A DNA stretch of 34,622 bases from an uncultured Eubacteriales bacterium (GCA_900548615.1 URKW01000007.1:1-34622), one strand, 5' to 3'; positions 24,926 to 32,608 are shown, numbered from the stretch's first letter. Numbers and translations are program-made. The notes: generated from the sequence alone by a model not told the origin.

Positions 24926-26392
24926 ATGGCTATCATCAGCTTCACAAACTACAAGCGGGGCCAGACCACCGGATGCATGAGCGCCGTGATGCGGTATACC
25001 ATGCAGGATAAAAAGACCGAGTTCGAGGGGCAGCAGTTGGTCACAGGTATCAACTGTCAGCCGGAATCTGTCTACGCGGATTTCATGACCACCAAGCGGC
25101 TCTACCACAAGACGGACGGTGTACTGTTCTATCACATGGTACAGAGCTTCCCGAAAGGCGAAGCAGTCGACCCGGTCACCGCTCACGCGGCCGCGCTGAA
25201 GCTGGCTGAGTACTATGAGGGATACGAAGTTCTGGTCTGCACCCACACAGACCGTGAGCACATCCATTCCCACTTCCTCATCAACTCGGTCAATTTCGAT
25301 ACCGGACGGAAACTGCATATCGCAAAGGAGCAGCTCCAGGAACTGCGGCAACGCAACGACATGGTCTGCAAGGAGTTTTCACTTCCTGTATTTCAACCCA
25401 GGGAACAAAAGCAGAAAACAAAGACTATGACCATCGGAGAGTATCACACGGCGGCCCGCGGTCAGAGCAAGAAGCTGCAGCTCATGAATATCATCAATGA
25501 CTGTATGCGCCACGCTTCCAACCGCGAGGAGTTCATTGCGCTGATGGAGAGCGAGGGCTACAAGGTTCGCTGGGAAAAGTCCCGAAAGAATATCACCTAT
25601 ACCACGCCGAGTGGCTGGCAGTGTCGGGACCGTTTGCTGTTCGGTGACAAATATCTAAAGGAGAACATGGAATATGAATTCAGGATCAGAGAAGAAATTA
25701 TCTATGGACGAGCTCATGGCCCTGAACCGGCCCGAGCCTTCACCGCAGCCGACAGCGCAGGAGTCGAGTTCACCGATCACGCCCATTGTCATCCAGTGTC
25801 CGTTGCCGGAGGCTCTGACGATGCTGACACAGAAGACAGAATCCATCGGGTGGGAAGTGCGTGGAATGCGGGAGTATCTTCCGAACCTGAGATCACACAC
25901 AGACCTGACAGCGGTGCAGAACAGCATGGCGAAGATCCAGAAATCGTTGACGGAGATGACCACTCTGCTGGAACAGGCTGGGAAGAAGAAAGAAAAGCAT
26001 TCCTGCAAATGGCTGGACTGGCTTCCGGACTTCGACCTGATCGTAGTGGCCAAATGGATCGTACTGGTACTGCTCATCGTGGCGGCACTGCTGGGGATGG
26101 GGTATGGCACAGCGACAGTGGTCAGCAACATCCGCAACCTGTTTCTATGAAGCCGCTCCACGCTGGACTGTATGGTCTGGCGGTAACTGGAGCGTTACTG
26201 GATGATGGTAACGAAGATGTCGAGGAACGTTACCGCCGTATCCAGGCAGAACAGGAAGCCAAAAATATCGGCGCTGTCATCGGACTGGTGGCCGGCGTAG
26301 CCATGGTGCTCACACAGGATGAGCAATCATCTACAGAACAGCAGTGGACCGAAGATCAGCAGGCAGAACAAACACAGCAGCAGACCATGTAA
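24926..26392 (+). CDS. Relaxase (MobA-like, PF03432 type)
   Basis: The DNA-nicking transesterase that starts conjugative mobilization. The N-terminal 250 residues show a likely catalytic tyrosine (MRYTMQ, Tyr24) and the metal-binding three-histidine motif HTDREHIHSH (107-116), followed by FLINSVN. The region YKVRWEKSRKNITYTTPSG is also typical. After about residue 250 the frame becomes Gly/Asp/His-rich and low in hydrophobics, yet keeps TGWEEERKAFL, which I recall from related relaxase tails. This stretch overlaps a complete gene in another frame (25674-26150). The last 81 residues (from Met at 26147) include a hydrophobic segment (IGAVIGLVAGVAMVL). They could instead be a separate small gene starting at the ATGA overlap. 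Confidence 0.85.
   Translation: MAIISFTNYKRGQTTGCMSAVMRYTMQDKKTEFEGQQLVTGINCQPESVYADFMTTKRLYHKTDGVLFYHMVQSFPKGEAVDPVTAHAAALKLAEYYEGYEVLVCTHTDREHIHSHFLINSVNFDTGRKLHIAKEQLQELRQRNDMVCKEFSLPVFQPREQKQKTKTMTIGEYHTAARGQSKKLQLMNIINDCMRHASNREEFIALMESEGYKVRWEKSRKNITYTTPSGWQCRDRLLFGDKYLKENMEYEFRIREEIIYGRAHGPEPARAFTAADSAGVEFTDHAHCHPVSVAGGSDDADTEDRIHRVGSAWNAGVSSEPEITHRPDSGAEQHGEDPEIVDGDDHSAGTGWEEERKAFLQMAGLASGLRPDRSGQMDRTGTAHRGGTAGDGVWHSDSGQQHPQPVSMKPLHAGLYGLAVTGALLDDGNEDVEERYRRIQAEQEAKNIGAVIGLVAGVAMVLTQDEQSSTEQQWTEDQQAEQTQQQTM
25674..26150 (+). CDS. Small membrane protein nested in the relaxase gene
   Basis: A 158-residue protein in the +1 frame relative to the relaxase. Its own AAAGGAG site (25657-25663) lies 10 bases before the ATG. 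The sequence is protein-like. A polar N-terminus contains KKLSMDELMALNRPEP. A predicted coiled coil follows (residues about 48-105), then a Lys-rich hinge (GKKKEKHSCK). A transmembrane helix (about 123-148, WIVLVLLIVAALLGMGYG) is near the C-terminus. Its stop forms ATGA with a downstream in-frame Met of the relaxase frame. A membrane-linked helper of mobilization is possible. The function is unknown. Confidence 0.7.
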   Translation: MNSGSEKKLSMDELMALNRPEPSPQPTAQESSSPITPIVIQCPLPEALTMLTQKTESIGWEVRGMREYLPNLRSHTDLTAVQNSMAKIQKSLTEMTTLLEQAGKKKEKHSCKWLDWLPDFDLIVVAKWIVLVLLIVAALLGMGYGTATVVSNIRNLFL

Positions 26393-26400
26393 CGGTCTGC
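26380..26400 (+). terminator. Hairpin overlapping the relaxase stop
   Basis: GCAGACC, a 7-base loop and GGTCTGC are followed by TATTTTTGTT. A second short hairpin (CCTGAC/GTCAGG, 26412-26429) comes just before the next ribosome site. Confidence 0.7.
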
Positions 26401-26442
26401 TATTTTTGTTGCCTGACTGTAGCGTCAGGGGAAAGGAACGAT

Positions 26443-26709
26443 ATGGCGTATAAATTCAAATACAATGAGCGTCCCCGCTCCTACAGTGAAGAAAAGCATG
26501 GAGATGAGGATATTCCCTCTGCCAAGGCAGTGCGGGATACCGCAGTGGAAGAAAGGGACGACAAGATTATAAAAAGCCGCCGACAGCATGTATGCGGCAG
26601 AGAGTACATTGTGTTCGCGGAATTCAGTTTCGGAGGAACGCAATCTACGGTCGATCTTATGAAACAGGTCATCGACCTGGAGCAGGACGCAAAAAATATT
26701 TCCGCCTGA
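26443..26709 (+). CDS. TnpW-like small transposon protein
   Basis: An 88-residue protein with a charged, disordered N-terminal half. The compact C-terminal half is GREYIVFAEFSFGGTQSTVD, followed by LMKQVIDLEQD. This resembles the short TnpW family of Tn4451-type elements, whose members end with a strand-helix of this kind and a Lys/Asp tail. AAAGGAA precedes the ATG. It lies between relaxase and recombinase. TnpW has no firmly known role. Assignment is by pattern and position only. Confidence 0.6.
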   Translation: MAYKFKYNERPRSYSEEKHGDEDIPSAKAVRDTAVEERDDKIIKSRRQHVCGREYIVFAEFSFGGTQSTVDLMKQVIDLEQDAKNISA

Positions 26710-26732
26710 AAAACAGGTTCGCATAGACAAAC

Positions 26733-26777
26733 AAACCGATTGAGGGTATTGTATGGTTGCAATCTCTCAATCGGTTT
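26733..26777 (+). promoter_or_regulatory. Long inverted repeat in the recombinase leader
   Basis: A perfect 12-bp stem (AAACCGATTGAG with CTCAATCGGTTT) and a 21-base loop end 13 bases before the recombinase GGAGG. The second arm, extended to 15 bases (26763-26777), is repeated in inverse orientation at 14825-14839 near the left transposon end. Confidence 0.65.
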
Positions 26778-26800
26778 GGCGTTTTATGAAGGAGGTCAAT

Positions 26801-28477
26801 ATGTTACAGCCAAACCAAAAGATCACGGCGCTCTATTGCCGTCTGTCCCGAGATGATAATCTGGAGGGCGACTCCAACAGTATCCAGAACCAAAAACTTA
26901 TCCTGCAAAAGTACGCCGATGAGAATGGGTTCCAGAACACCAGATTTTATGTGGACGATGGCTATTCCGGCACGAATTTCAATCGCCCAGCCTTTGAACA
27001 GATGATGGATGACATGAGCAACGGCGACATCGCCGTCATCATCACAAAGGATCTTTCCCGCCTTGGAAGAAACCAACTGCACACCGGTCTTTATATCGAG
27101 GAGATATTCCCTTCCAATGATGTGCGCTACATCGCTGTCAACGACAATGTTGACACCAAGTATGAAAACAGCAACGAGCTGATGCCTTTCAAGAATTTGT
27201 TCAATGAGTGGCACGTGCGGGACTGCAGCCGCAAGGTGCGGAATGTAGTGAACGCCAAGGCACAGCGGGGAATCCGGGTGGGGACACGAGCTCCTTACGG
27301 CTACCGCAAGGGTGCAACCAAGGACTCTCCTCTGTTGGTGGATGAGGAGGCGGCGGCTGTCGTCAAACGCATCTTCGCCATGTGCGCCGGCGGAATGGGA
27401 CCAGCCCAGATTGCAAAGCAGCTCAAGAAAGAATGCATCTACAGTCCATCCATGTACGCCTATACGAAATTCGGCACATCCCATTCCGGGCTGAATGCAG
27501 AGCGGCCCTACAACTGGACTGGCGACATGGTGGCGGATATGCTTCAGAACATGGTCTACCTTGGGCACACGGTCAACCTTCGCTACAGCACCAAGTCCTA
27601 CAAGGACAAAAAACGATGTGAACGCCCCAAATCAGAGTGGCTTATCTTTGAGAATACTCATGAAGAGCTGGTGGATCAGGAAACCTGGGATATCGTACAG
27701 GAGGTGCGATCTCATAAGCGCCGCCGCACGAATATGGATGAGCAGAATATGTTCTCTGGATTGGTGTATTGTGCGGACTGCGGTAAGCCCATGGTATTGC
27801 ACCGGGCGCACACCATGAAGCCGGAACAGAATCATTTCACCTGCCGCACCTACAAGAAGGACGGGGCAGAAGTGTGTAGCGCTCACTATATCCGGGAAGT
27901 GGCACTGAAGGAAATCGTGCTGGAAACAATCCGCAGAGCCACAGAGTTTGCCAGGAGCGACCCGGAGCGGTTCGCCGCATATATTCAGCAAAAGCAATCT
28001 ACTGAGGTGGCAAAGGAGATCCGGGGGGTGGAACGGGAATTGTCCACGATGCGGAAACGGGATGGCGAACTGGATGTAGTGTTCAAGCGGATGTATGAGG
28101 ACAGCGCCTTGGGACGGGTGAGCAATGAGCAGTTCCGTTTGCTGTCTGAGGCATACTCCAAGGAGAAAGCGCAGCTGGCTGAAGCCATCCCTGCCACGGA
28201 GGAGCGCCTGGAGAAACTACGCAGTAGCATGGCCAACGCCAAGAACTTCATCGCCAAGGCCAGAAAGTTCACCGACATGACGGAACTGACCCCGGAACTG
28301 CTCCGCACCTTTGTGGCGAAAATCATCGTGTATGAGAAAGAGGTCAAATACTCCAAGCACGCACCGCAGAAGATCCACATCTGTTTTCGGGACTTCAACC
28401 TCAACGAGACAGACGATATGCTTCTATGCGGAGAGACAACAGAAAAGGCAGACAGTACAATTGCACTGCCTGCCTAA
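26801..28477 (+). CDS. Large serine recombinase (TnpX/TndX family)
   Basis: This 558-residue integrase excises and inserts the transposon. The N-terminal resolvase domain (about 1-160) has the nucleophile in YCRLSRDD (Ser16), then DSNSIQNQK, then IITKDLSRLGRN. The recombinase domain (about 165-290) contains GTRAPYGYRK. A zinc ribbon (CADCGKPM, CRTYKKDG) and a long coiled coil (about 400-500) follow. The C-terminal region ELLRTFVAKIIVYEK resembles the DUF4368 end common in TndX/TnpX. GGAGG at 26791-26795 fixes the start at 26801, so an earlier in-frame start is not needed. It reads outward, with the element end 14 bases after its stop. Confidence 0.93.
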   Translation: MLQPNQKITALYCRLSRDDNLEGDSNSIQNQKLILQKYADENGFQNTRFYVDDGYSGTNFNRPAFEQMMDDMSNGDIAVIITKDLSRLGRNQLHTGLYIEEIFPSNDVRYIAVNDNVDTKYENSNELMPFKNLFNEWHVRDCSRKVRNVVNAKAQRGIRVGTRAPYGYRKGATKDSPLLVDEEAAAVVKRIFAMCAGGMGPAQIAKQLKKECIYSPSMYAYTKFGTSHSGLNAERPYNWTGDMVADMLQNMVYLGHTVNLRYSTKSYKDKKRCERPKSEWLIFENTHEELVDQETWDIVQEVRSHKRRRTNMDEQNMFSGLVYCADCGKPMVLHRAHTMKPEQNHFTCRTYKKDGAEVCSAHYIREVALKEIVLETIRRATEFARSDPERFAAYIQQKQSTEVAKEIRGVERELSTMRKRDGELDVVFKRMYEDSALGRVSNEQFRLLSEAYSKEKAQLAEAIPATEERLEKLRSSMANAKNFIAKARKFTDMTELTPELLRTFVAKIIVYEKEVKYSKHAPQKIHICFRDFNLNETDDMLLCGETTEKADSTIALPA

Positions 28478-28490
28478 TCCGAGGACACGC

Positions 28491-28513
28491 TTCAAGGTAC
28501 CCCTATCAGGAGT
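28491..28513 (-). other. Right transposon end and junction
   Basis: Reading the minus strand inward: chromosomal ACTCCT (28508-28513), core GA (28506-28507), then the element end TAGGGGTACCTTGAA (28491-28505). This pairs with the left end at 11 of 15 positions. Confidence 0.8.
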
Positions 28514-28568
28514 AGCGGAAGAGCGCTCCCCTTTTTTGCATATGGGGTGTTTGCAGAAGCGGCACGCA

Positions 28569-28747
28569 CCAAAGGCCCCCTTGTGTAAAGGGGGCTGTCG
28601 AGCGAAGCGAAACTGGGGGATTGTCGGTTACCGGACAACCCCTCCGTCGGGGCGTTAAGAAAACATGCCGGTGGCATGTTTTTAGCCACGATCTCGGCGG
28701 CTATGCCGCCGTAGCTGCCACCTCCCCTTACACAGGGGAGACTTTGG
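28569..28747. repeat. 179-bp structured MITE-like repeat
   Basis: The gene-free interval 28508-28802 holds this element. Its 31-base ends are imperfect inverted repeats (28569-28599 and 28717-28747, 24 of 31 matching), starting CCAAAGGCCCCCTTGTGTAA. Inside are further hairpins: TTGTCGGTTACCGGACAA, AAAACATGCC/GGCATGTTTT and GGCGGC/GCCGCC. It has no coding capacity. It resembles short palindromic intergenic elements common in Oscillospiraceae genomes and may fold as RNA. Confidence 0.7.
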
Positions 28748-28802
28748 ATGATGTGCTCCCACAATTCGATCCATGCCGCCATCGGCGGCACACCGAAGCT
28801 CT

Positions 28803-30035
28803 TCACTGCGCCCCGTCAGGGGTGCTTTCGTTCCACCCGTAAATTTTAATGAGCCGCTGGCTGGTGTAATAATACGCGCCTGCGGGGAAGTCCGTATAAT
28901 TGGTGGTGTTGGAGCACAGCAGATAGTCCACCGTCTGACCCGCCTCGTCCCGGATGATGCTGGAGATCACGGTGGTGTGGTTGTGTCCGCCGTCAGGGCC
29001 AAGGATCAGGATATCCCCCACCTCGCCGGTGTAGTAGTTGGCCTCGGTGTCCGCCACCAGACCGTAGCCCTCGTTCTCACGGGCATAGCTGTAGAACCGG
29101 CCCACGTTGATCCACGACAGGTCAAGGCTGTTCTGGCCGTACCAGTACCACTTGCTGCCGCCCTGCTCGTCCATGGGAATACCGCCTGCCAGCAGCACCT
29201 GTGAGCCGAAGTTCATGCAGTTGCCGCCCACGTCGTCATAGGCATGCCACGCGCTGCTGCGCTGGTGGTCGTACTGCCGCATGTACTGCTCCGCCGCCGC
29301 CCGGTCATAGGGATGGTCGCACGTCAGCGTCACCTGCACCGTCTCCTGCCGCTGGAGCTGCCGCCGTTCGATGGCACGCAGCAGCTGCTGGAGCTGTCCG
29401 TCCTCCTCCTTGCCCTCCTGATAGGTCAGGCTGAAATAAGGGTTGTCGTCAGCCTCGTGGTGCTTGATGAGCCAGCCGTCCCCCTCCGGCACCAGCTCGA
29501 AGATGTGGGGCACGTCATAGAGCTTGCTGTCCACCTCCGGCGTGGCGGCAAAGTGCATCACCGCCGACTCGTCGGCCTCGATATGTATCTGCCCCTCCAC
29601 GGCGTCCTCCTCGGTGGAGGGCTCCGCCTTGGTGACGGTCAGCACATAGTCCACGTCCTTCATCCGCAGGTCGATCAGCGCCCGGGCTCGGATGGCGTTC
29701 AGGGTGCGGATGGACGCCTGATGCATGGCGGCGTCCTCCTCATCGGAAAACAACGCCGTCAGTTGAGGCTCGTCAAACAGGGCGATATCGGTGTACCAGT
29801 CGGTCAGCAGCCGGGTCATCAGCTGCTTCTGCGTCTCCGTCACCAGTCCCTCCGGATCTTCCACCCGTCCGCTGACGGAGGTGGAAAAGCCGTCGTCCGG
29901 CGGTGCGGTCTGCTCCTCCTGCCCCTGGTTCGTCTGTGTCTGGCCGTTCTCCGCCGGAGAATTGTCCGGCTGCTGGCCGCAGGCGGTCAGCAGCATACAA
30001 AGCGCCAGCAACAGGGCGAAAAGCTTTCGTTTCAT
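28803..30035 (-). CDS. Secreted lipoprotein with amidase-like (Amidase_6) domain
   Basis: A 410-residue predicted lipoprotein. The signal peptide ends in the lipobox LLTAC, with lipidated Cys at about residue 19. An acidic, Gln/Pro-rich linker (about 20-50) and a middle domain of unknown type (about 60-230) follow. The C-terminal domain (about 240-405) contains YDRAAAEQYMRQYDH, then GGNCMNFGSQVLLAGG with a candidate catalytic Cys, then DILILGPDGGHNHTTVIS with a candidate His. This Cys-His arrangement fits putative amidase / NlpC-like cysteine peptidases of Firmicutes, so a cell-wall or peptide amidase is likely. GGAGGG sets the ATG at 30035. Before the insertion its downstream neighbour would have been ymdB. 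Confidence 0.8.
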   Translation of the reverse strand: MKRKLFALLLALCMLLTACGQQPDNSPAENGQTQTNQGQEEQTAPPDDGFSTSVSGRVEDPEGLVTETQKQLMTRLLTDWYTDIALFDEPQLTALFSDEEDAAMHQASIRTLNAIRARALIDLRMKDVDYVLTVTKAEPSTEEDAVEGQIHIEADESAVMHFAATPEVDSKLYDVPHIFELVPEGDGWLIKHHEADDNPYFSLTYQEGKEEDGQLQQLLRAIERRQLQRQETVQVTLTCDHPYDRAAAEQYMRQYDHQRSSAWHAYDDVGGNCMNFGSQVLLAGGIPMDEQGGSKWYWYGQNSLDLSWINVGRFYSYARENEGYGLVADTEANYYTGEVGDILILGPDGGHNHTTVISSIIRDEAGQTVDYLLCSNTTNYTDFPAGAYYYTSQRLIKIYGWNESTPDGAQ

Positions 30036-30057
30036 AAAAAACCCTCCCAAGATGCGA

Positions 30058-30090
30058 CTGTGCGGCACCCCGGGGTAGGGTGTCGCACAG
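30058..30090. terminator. Hairpin between rny and the lipoprotein gene
   Basis: CTGTGCGGCACCC pairs with GGGTGTCGCACAG (one mismatch, 7-base loop). The T-rich tail is on the plus-strand side only, so on the minus strand it may act as an RNA-stabilising 3' structure rather than a strong terminator. Confidence 0.5.
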
Positions 30091-30098
30091 CTTTGTTT

Positions 30099-31652
30099 TT
30101 ATTTTGCGTATTCCACGACCTTGGTCTCACGCAGCACGTGAACCTTGATCTGGCCGGGGTACTCCAGCTCGTTTTCGATGCGCTTGGCAAGCTCGCGGGC
30201 CAGAATGACCATCTGATCCTCGTTGACCTGCTCCGGCTTCACCATCACGCGCACCTCGCGGCCCGCCTGAATGGCATAGCTTTTCTCCACGCCGGGATAG
30301 GAGCTGGTGATCTCCTCCAGCTTCTGCAAACGCTTGATGTAATTCTCAAGGTTTTCGCGGCGTGCGCCGGGACGGGCGGCAGAGATAGCGTCGGCCGCCT
30401 GCACCAGGCAGGCCACCAGCGTCTTGCACTCCACGTCGCCGTGATGAGCCTGAATGGCGTGGACGATCTCTTCCTTCTCCTTGTACTTCCGGGCATACTC
30501 CACGCCCAGAGACACATGGGTGCCCTCAAACTCGTGATCCAGAGCCTTGCCGATATCGTGCAGCAGACCTGCCCGCTTGGCGGCGTGAACATCGGCGCCC
30601 AGCTCGGCGGCCATCATGCCGGCGATATGGGACACCTCGATCGAGTGCTGCAGCACATTCTGGCCGTAGCTGGTACGGTAGTGGAGACGGCCCAGCAGCT
30701 TCTGCAATTCGGGATGCAGGCCGCGGACGCCGGTCTCCAGCACAGCGCGTTCGCCCTCGGAGCGGATGACGGCATCCACCTCCCGCTTGGCCTTCTCCAC
30801 CATCTCCTCGATATGGGTGGGATGGATGCGGCCGTCGGCGATCAGCTTTTCCAGCGCAAGGCGCGCCACCTCGCGGCGTACCGGCTCGAAGCAGGACACC
30901 GTGATGGCTTCAGGCGTATCGTCGATGATCAGGTCTGCGCCGGTCAGCGTCTCGATGGCGCGGATGTTGCGGCCCTCGCGGCCGATGATGCGGCCCTTCA
31001 TCTCGTCATTGGGCAGGGGCACCACACTGACGGTGATCTCGGCCACATGGTCGGCGGCGCAGCGCTGGATAGCGGTGGCCACGATCTCACGGGCGCGGGT
31101 GTCGGCTTCTTCCTTGGCGCGGGCTTCGATCTCCTTGATCTTCAGGGCAGTCTCGTGGGTAACCTCAGACTCCACCTGCGCGATCAGGTACTGCTTGGCT
31201 TCCTCGGCGGTAAAGCCGGAGATGCGCTCCAGCATTTCCGTCTGGCTGCGCTTGATGAGCTTGATCTCCTCCTGCTCGCGGTCAGCGGCGGCATGCTTGG
31301 CAGCCAGCGCTTCTTCCTTTTTCTCGATCTGCTCGGTCTTGTGATCGAGGTTTTCTTCCTTCTGCTGCAAACGGCGCTCCTGCTTCTGCAGGTCGGCGCG
31401 GCGTTCCTTGACTTCCTTCTCGTATTCGTTTCTGGAGCGCAGGATCTCCTCCTTCGCTTCCACCAATGCTTCGCGTTTCTTACTCTCGCCATTCTTGATG
31501 GCTTCGTTGACGATGCGCAGCGCTTCCTGTTCGGCATCCTGGATCTTGCCCTGGTCACGCTTCTGCTTCTGCCGTTGGATCAGAATACAAGTGAGGAGGC
31601 CAAGAACAAACGCAACAACGACCATTATCGCCGCGTATACGATTTTGATCAT
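30099..31652 (-). CDS. rny: Ribonuclease Y
   Basis: This membrane-anchored endoribonuclease initiates mRNA decay in many Firmicutes. The 517-residue protein has one N-terminal membrane helix (VYAAIMVVVAFVLGLLTCIL) and a long coiled coil (about 25-200, rich in Glu/Lys/Gln). A KH RNA-binding domain follows (SVVPLPNDEMKGRIIGREGR, with the GxxG loop IIGREGRNIR). The HD domain has HDIGKALDHE, and later AIQAHHGDVE. The C-terminal region ends in IKVHVLRETKVVEYAK, typical for the family. Length and order match Bacillus Rny. A near-consensus promoter lies about 120 bases upstream, leaving a long leader. Confidence 0.96.
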   Translation of the reverse strand: MIKIVYAAIMVVVAFVLGLLTCILIQRQKQKRDQGKIQDAEQEALRIVNEAIKNGESKKREALVEAKEEILRSRNEYEKEVKERRADLQKQERRLQQKEENLDHKTEQIEKKEEALAAKHAAADREQEEIKLIKRSQTEMLERISGFTAEEAKQYLIAQVESEVTHETALKIKEIEARAKEEADTRAREIVATAIQRCAADHVAEITVSVVPLPNDEMKGRIIGREGRNIRAIETLTGADLIIDDTPEAITVSCFEPVRREVARLALEKLIADGRIHPTHIEEMVEKAKREVDAVIRSEGERAVLETGVRGLHPELQKLLGRLHYRTSYGQNVLQHSIEVSHIAGMMAAELGADVHAAKRAGLLHDIGKALDHEFEGTHVSLGVEYARKYKEKEEIVHAIQAHHGDVECKTLVACLVQAADAISAARPGARRENLENYIKRLQKLEEITSSYPGVEKSYAIQAGREVRVMVKPEQVNEDQMVILARELAKRIENELEYPGQIKVHVLRETKVVEYAK

Positions 31653-31769
31653 GGTTTCCTCCTGTAAAAATGGTGTATCCGGGCGTTTGTCTCCGTCCAG
31701 TGGGATGATGACTGCCCATAGAAAACAATCGAACGAAACCCCTATATCGCCCGATAATAATCCTTCATA

Positions 31770-31798
31770 ATTCTACCCTCATTACGGTAAACTGTCAA
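31770..31798 (-). promoter_or_regulatory. Sigma-A promoter of rny
   Basis: On the minus strand, TTGACA (31793-31798) and TAGAAT (31770-31775) are separated by exactly 17 bases. Confidence 0.8.
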
Positions 31799-31860
31799 GA
31801 AGAAAAACATACTGTTGTGAAAAATTTGTCCGCACGGGAAAAACATTTTGTCGAATGTGC

Positions 31861-32526
31861 CTATAGCCTTACGTATTCCGACCGGACGTACCCCGCCAGA
31901 TTCCCGTAGCCCATGCTGTACCAGCCGTCTGTCTGGCCGTACACCGTCAGCTGAGCCTCATGGGGGACGCTGCCCACCACCTGCCCGCTCATGGCCGGAT
32001 AGGCCCGCACGTTCAGGGCGTCCCGCTCCGTGACCACTGTGCCCGTTCGGGGCGTCATGGGATAGATAAAGGGCAGGGCGAAGTACTCTGCCAGCGACCG
32101 GGACAGGTTTTCCGCGATGTTCTGCACGTTGTCCTGTATCCACACCGCGTCGGCGGTGTTGTCGTGATAGCCGATCTCCAGCAGCACCGACGGCGGCTTG
32201 GGCTGCCGCACCTCGCCCAGTGCCGTGGTGGCGCGGGCCGTCACCAGCGAGGGCAGCGGGTAAATTTCCTTCAGGTTCTCCACGAAGATGTTGGCCGCCC
32301 GCCTGCCGTTGGCGCTGGTGGGGTAGTAAAAGGCGATAATGCCCCGCTGCCGTCCCTCGGTGGAGCCGTCGCCGCTGGCGTTGGAGTGCAGCGCCAGATA
32401 GAAGTCGTAGCTCCCCCGCGCCGCCTGGGCGATGGAGGACGCGGCGGTCATATCCGGCGTGTTGCGGGTAAAGCGGATGGTGTTGGCCCGCAGATACGGC
32501 TCCATGGCGTCGGCGATCCGGTTCAT
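31861..32526 (-). CDS. N-acetylmuramoyl-L-alanine amidase with SH3 domain, 5'-truncated
   Basis: This is a cell-wall amidase (Amidase_3 type) fused to a bacterial SH3 domain. Visible parts are FYLALHSNASGDG (zinc-ligand His), SVLLEIGYHDN (catalytic Glu) and a C-terminal SH3b (about 160-221, ALNVRAYPAMSG, GYVRSEYVRL). From the ATG at 32526 it has 221 residues. The reading frame stays open further upstream and encodes PSTQEYNPYITGSGSEEYW, which I recognise as the normal N-terminal part of this family (usually preceded by a strand like IYLS). No ATG, GTG or TTG is found upstream before a stop. The true start is therefore missing, apparently removed at the prophage junction, and the protein is probably not functional as is. 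Confidence 0.75.
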   Translation of the reverse strand: MNRIADAMEPYLRANTIRFTRNTPDMTAASSIAQAARGSYDFYLALHSNASGDGSTEGRQRGIIAFYYPTSANGRRAANIFVENLKEIYPLPSLVTARATTALGEVRQPKPPSVLLEIGYHDNTADAVWIQDNVQNIAENLSRSLAEYFALPFIYPMTPRTGTVVTERDALNVRAYPAMSGQVVGSVPHEAQLTVYGQTDGWYSMGYGNLAGYVRSEYVRL

Positions 32527-32608
32527 CCAGTATTCCTCGCTGCCGGAGCCGGTGATGTACGGATTATATTCCTGTGTACTTGGGTATTGCTTGTGTAGTA
32601 GTCTGTTT

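Larger units (their letters stand above)
14798..28507 (+). mobile_element. Tn4451-like mobilizable transposon carrying a vanG-type operon
   Basis: The element is bounded by 15-bp imperfect inverted repeats (14799-14813 and 28491-28505, 11 of 15 matching). TC (GA on the minus strand) is present at both junctions: 14796-14797 and 28506-28507. A GA core dinucleotide is what is known for TnpX-type large serine recombinases. Joining the flanks restores a symmetric site, ACTCC-TC-AGGAGT, inside a longer hairpin whose arms GGGGAGCGC and GCGCTCCCC now lie at 14775-14783 and 28523-28531. Contents from left: vanT, vanXY, vanG, vanS, vanR, sigma factor, DUF6076-like protein (all minus). Then come ATPase, mobC, relaxase with nested gene, TnpW-like and recombinase (all plus). 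It has relaxase and MobC but no conjugation machinery, so it should be mobilizable rather than self-transmissible. Confidence 0.9.

Noticed and set aside
14798..28507. Self-transmissible integrative conjugative element
   Set aside because: Only relaxase, MobC and accessory genes are present. No coupling protein, VirB4-like ATPase or other secretion genes were found.
29244..31667. Very long plus-strand open frame opposite rny and the lipoprotein gene
   Set aside because: It is antisense to two clearly real genes. The translation is rich in Leu, Gly and His with no domain, as expected of a shadow in GC-rich DNA.
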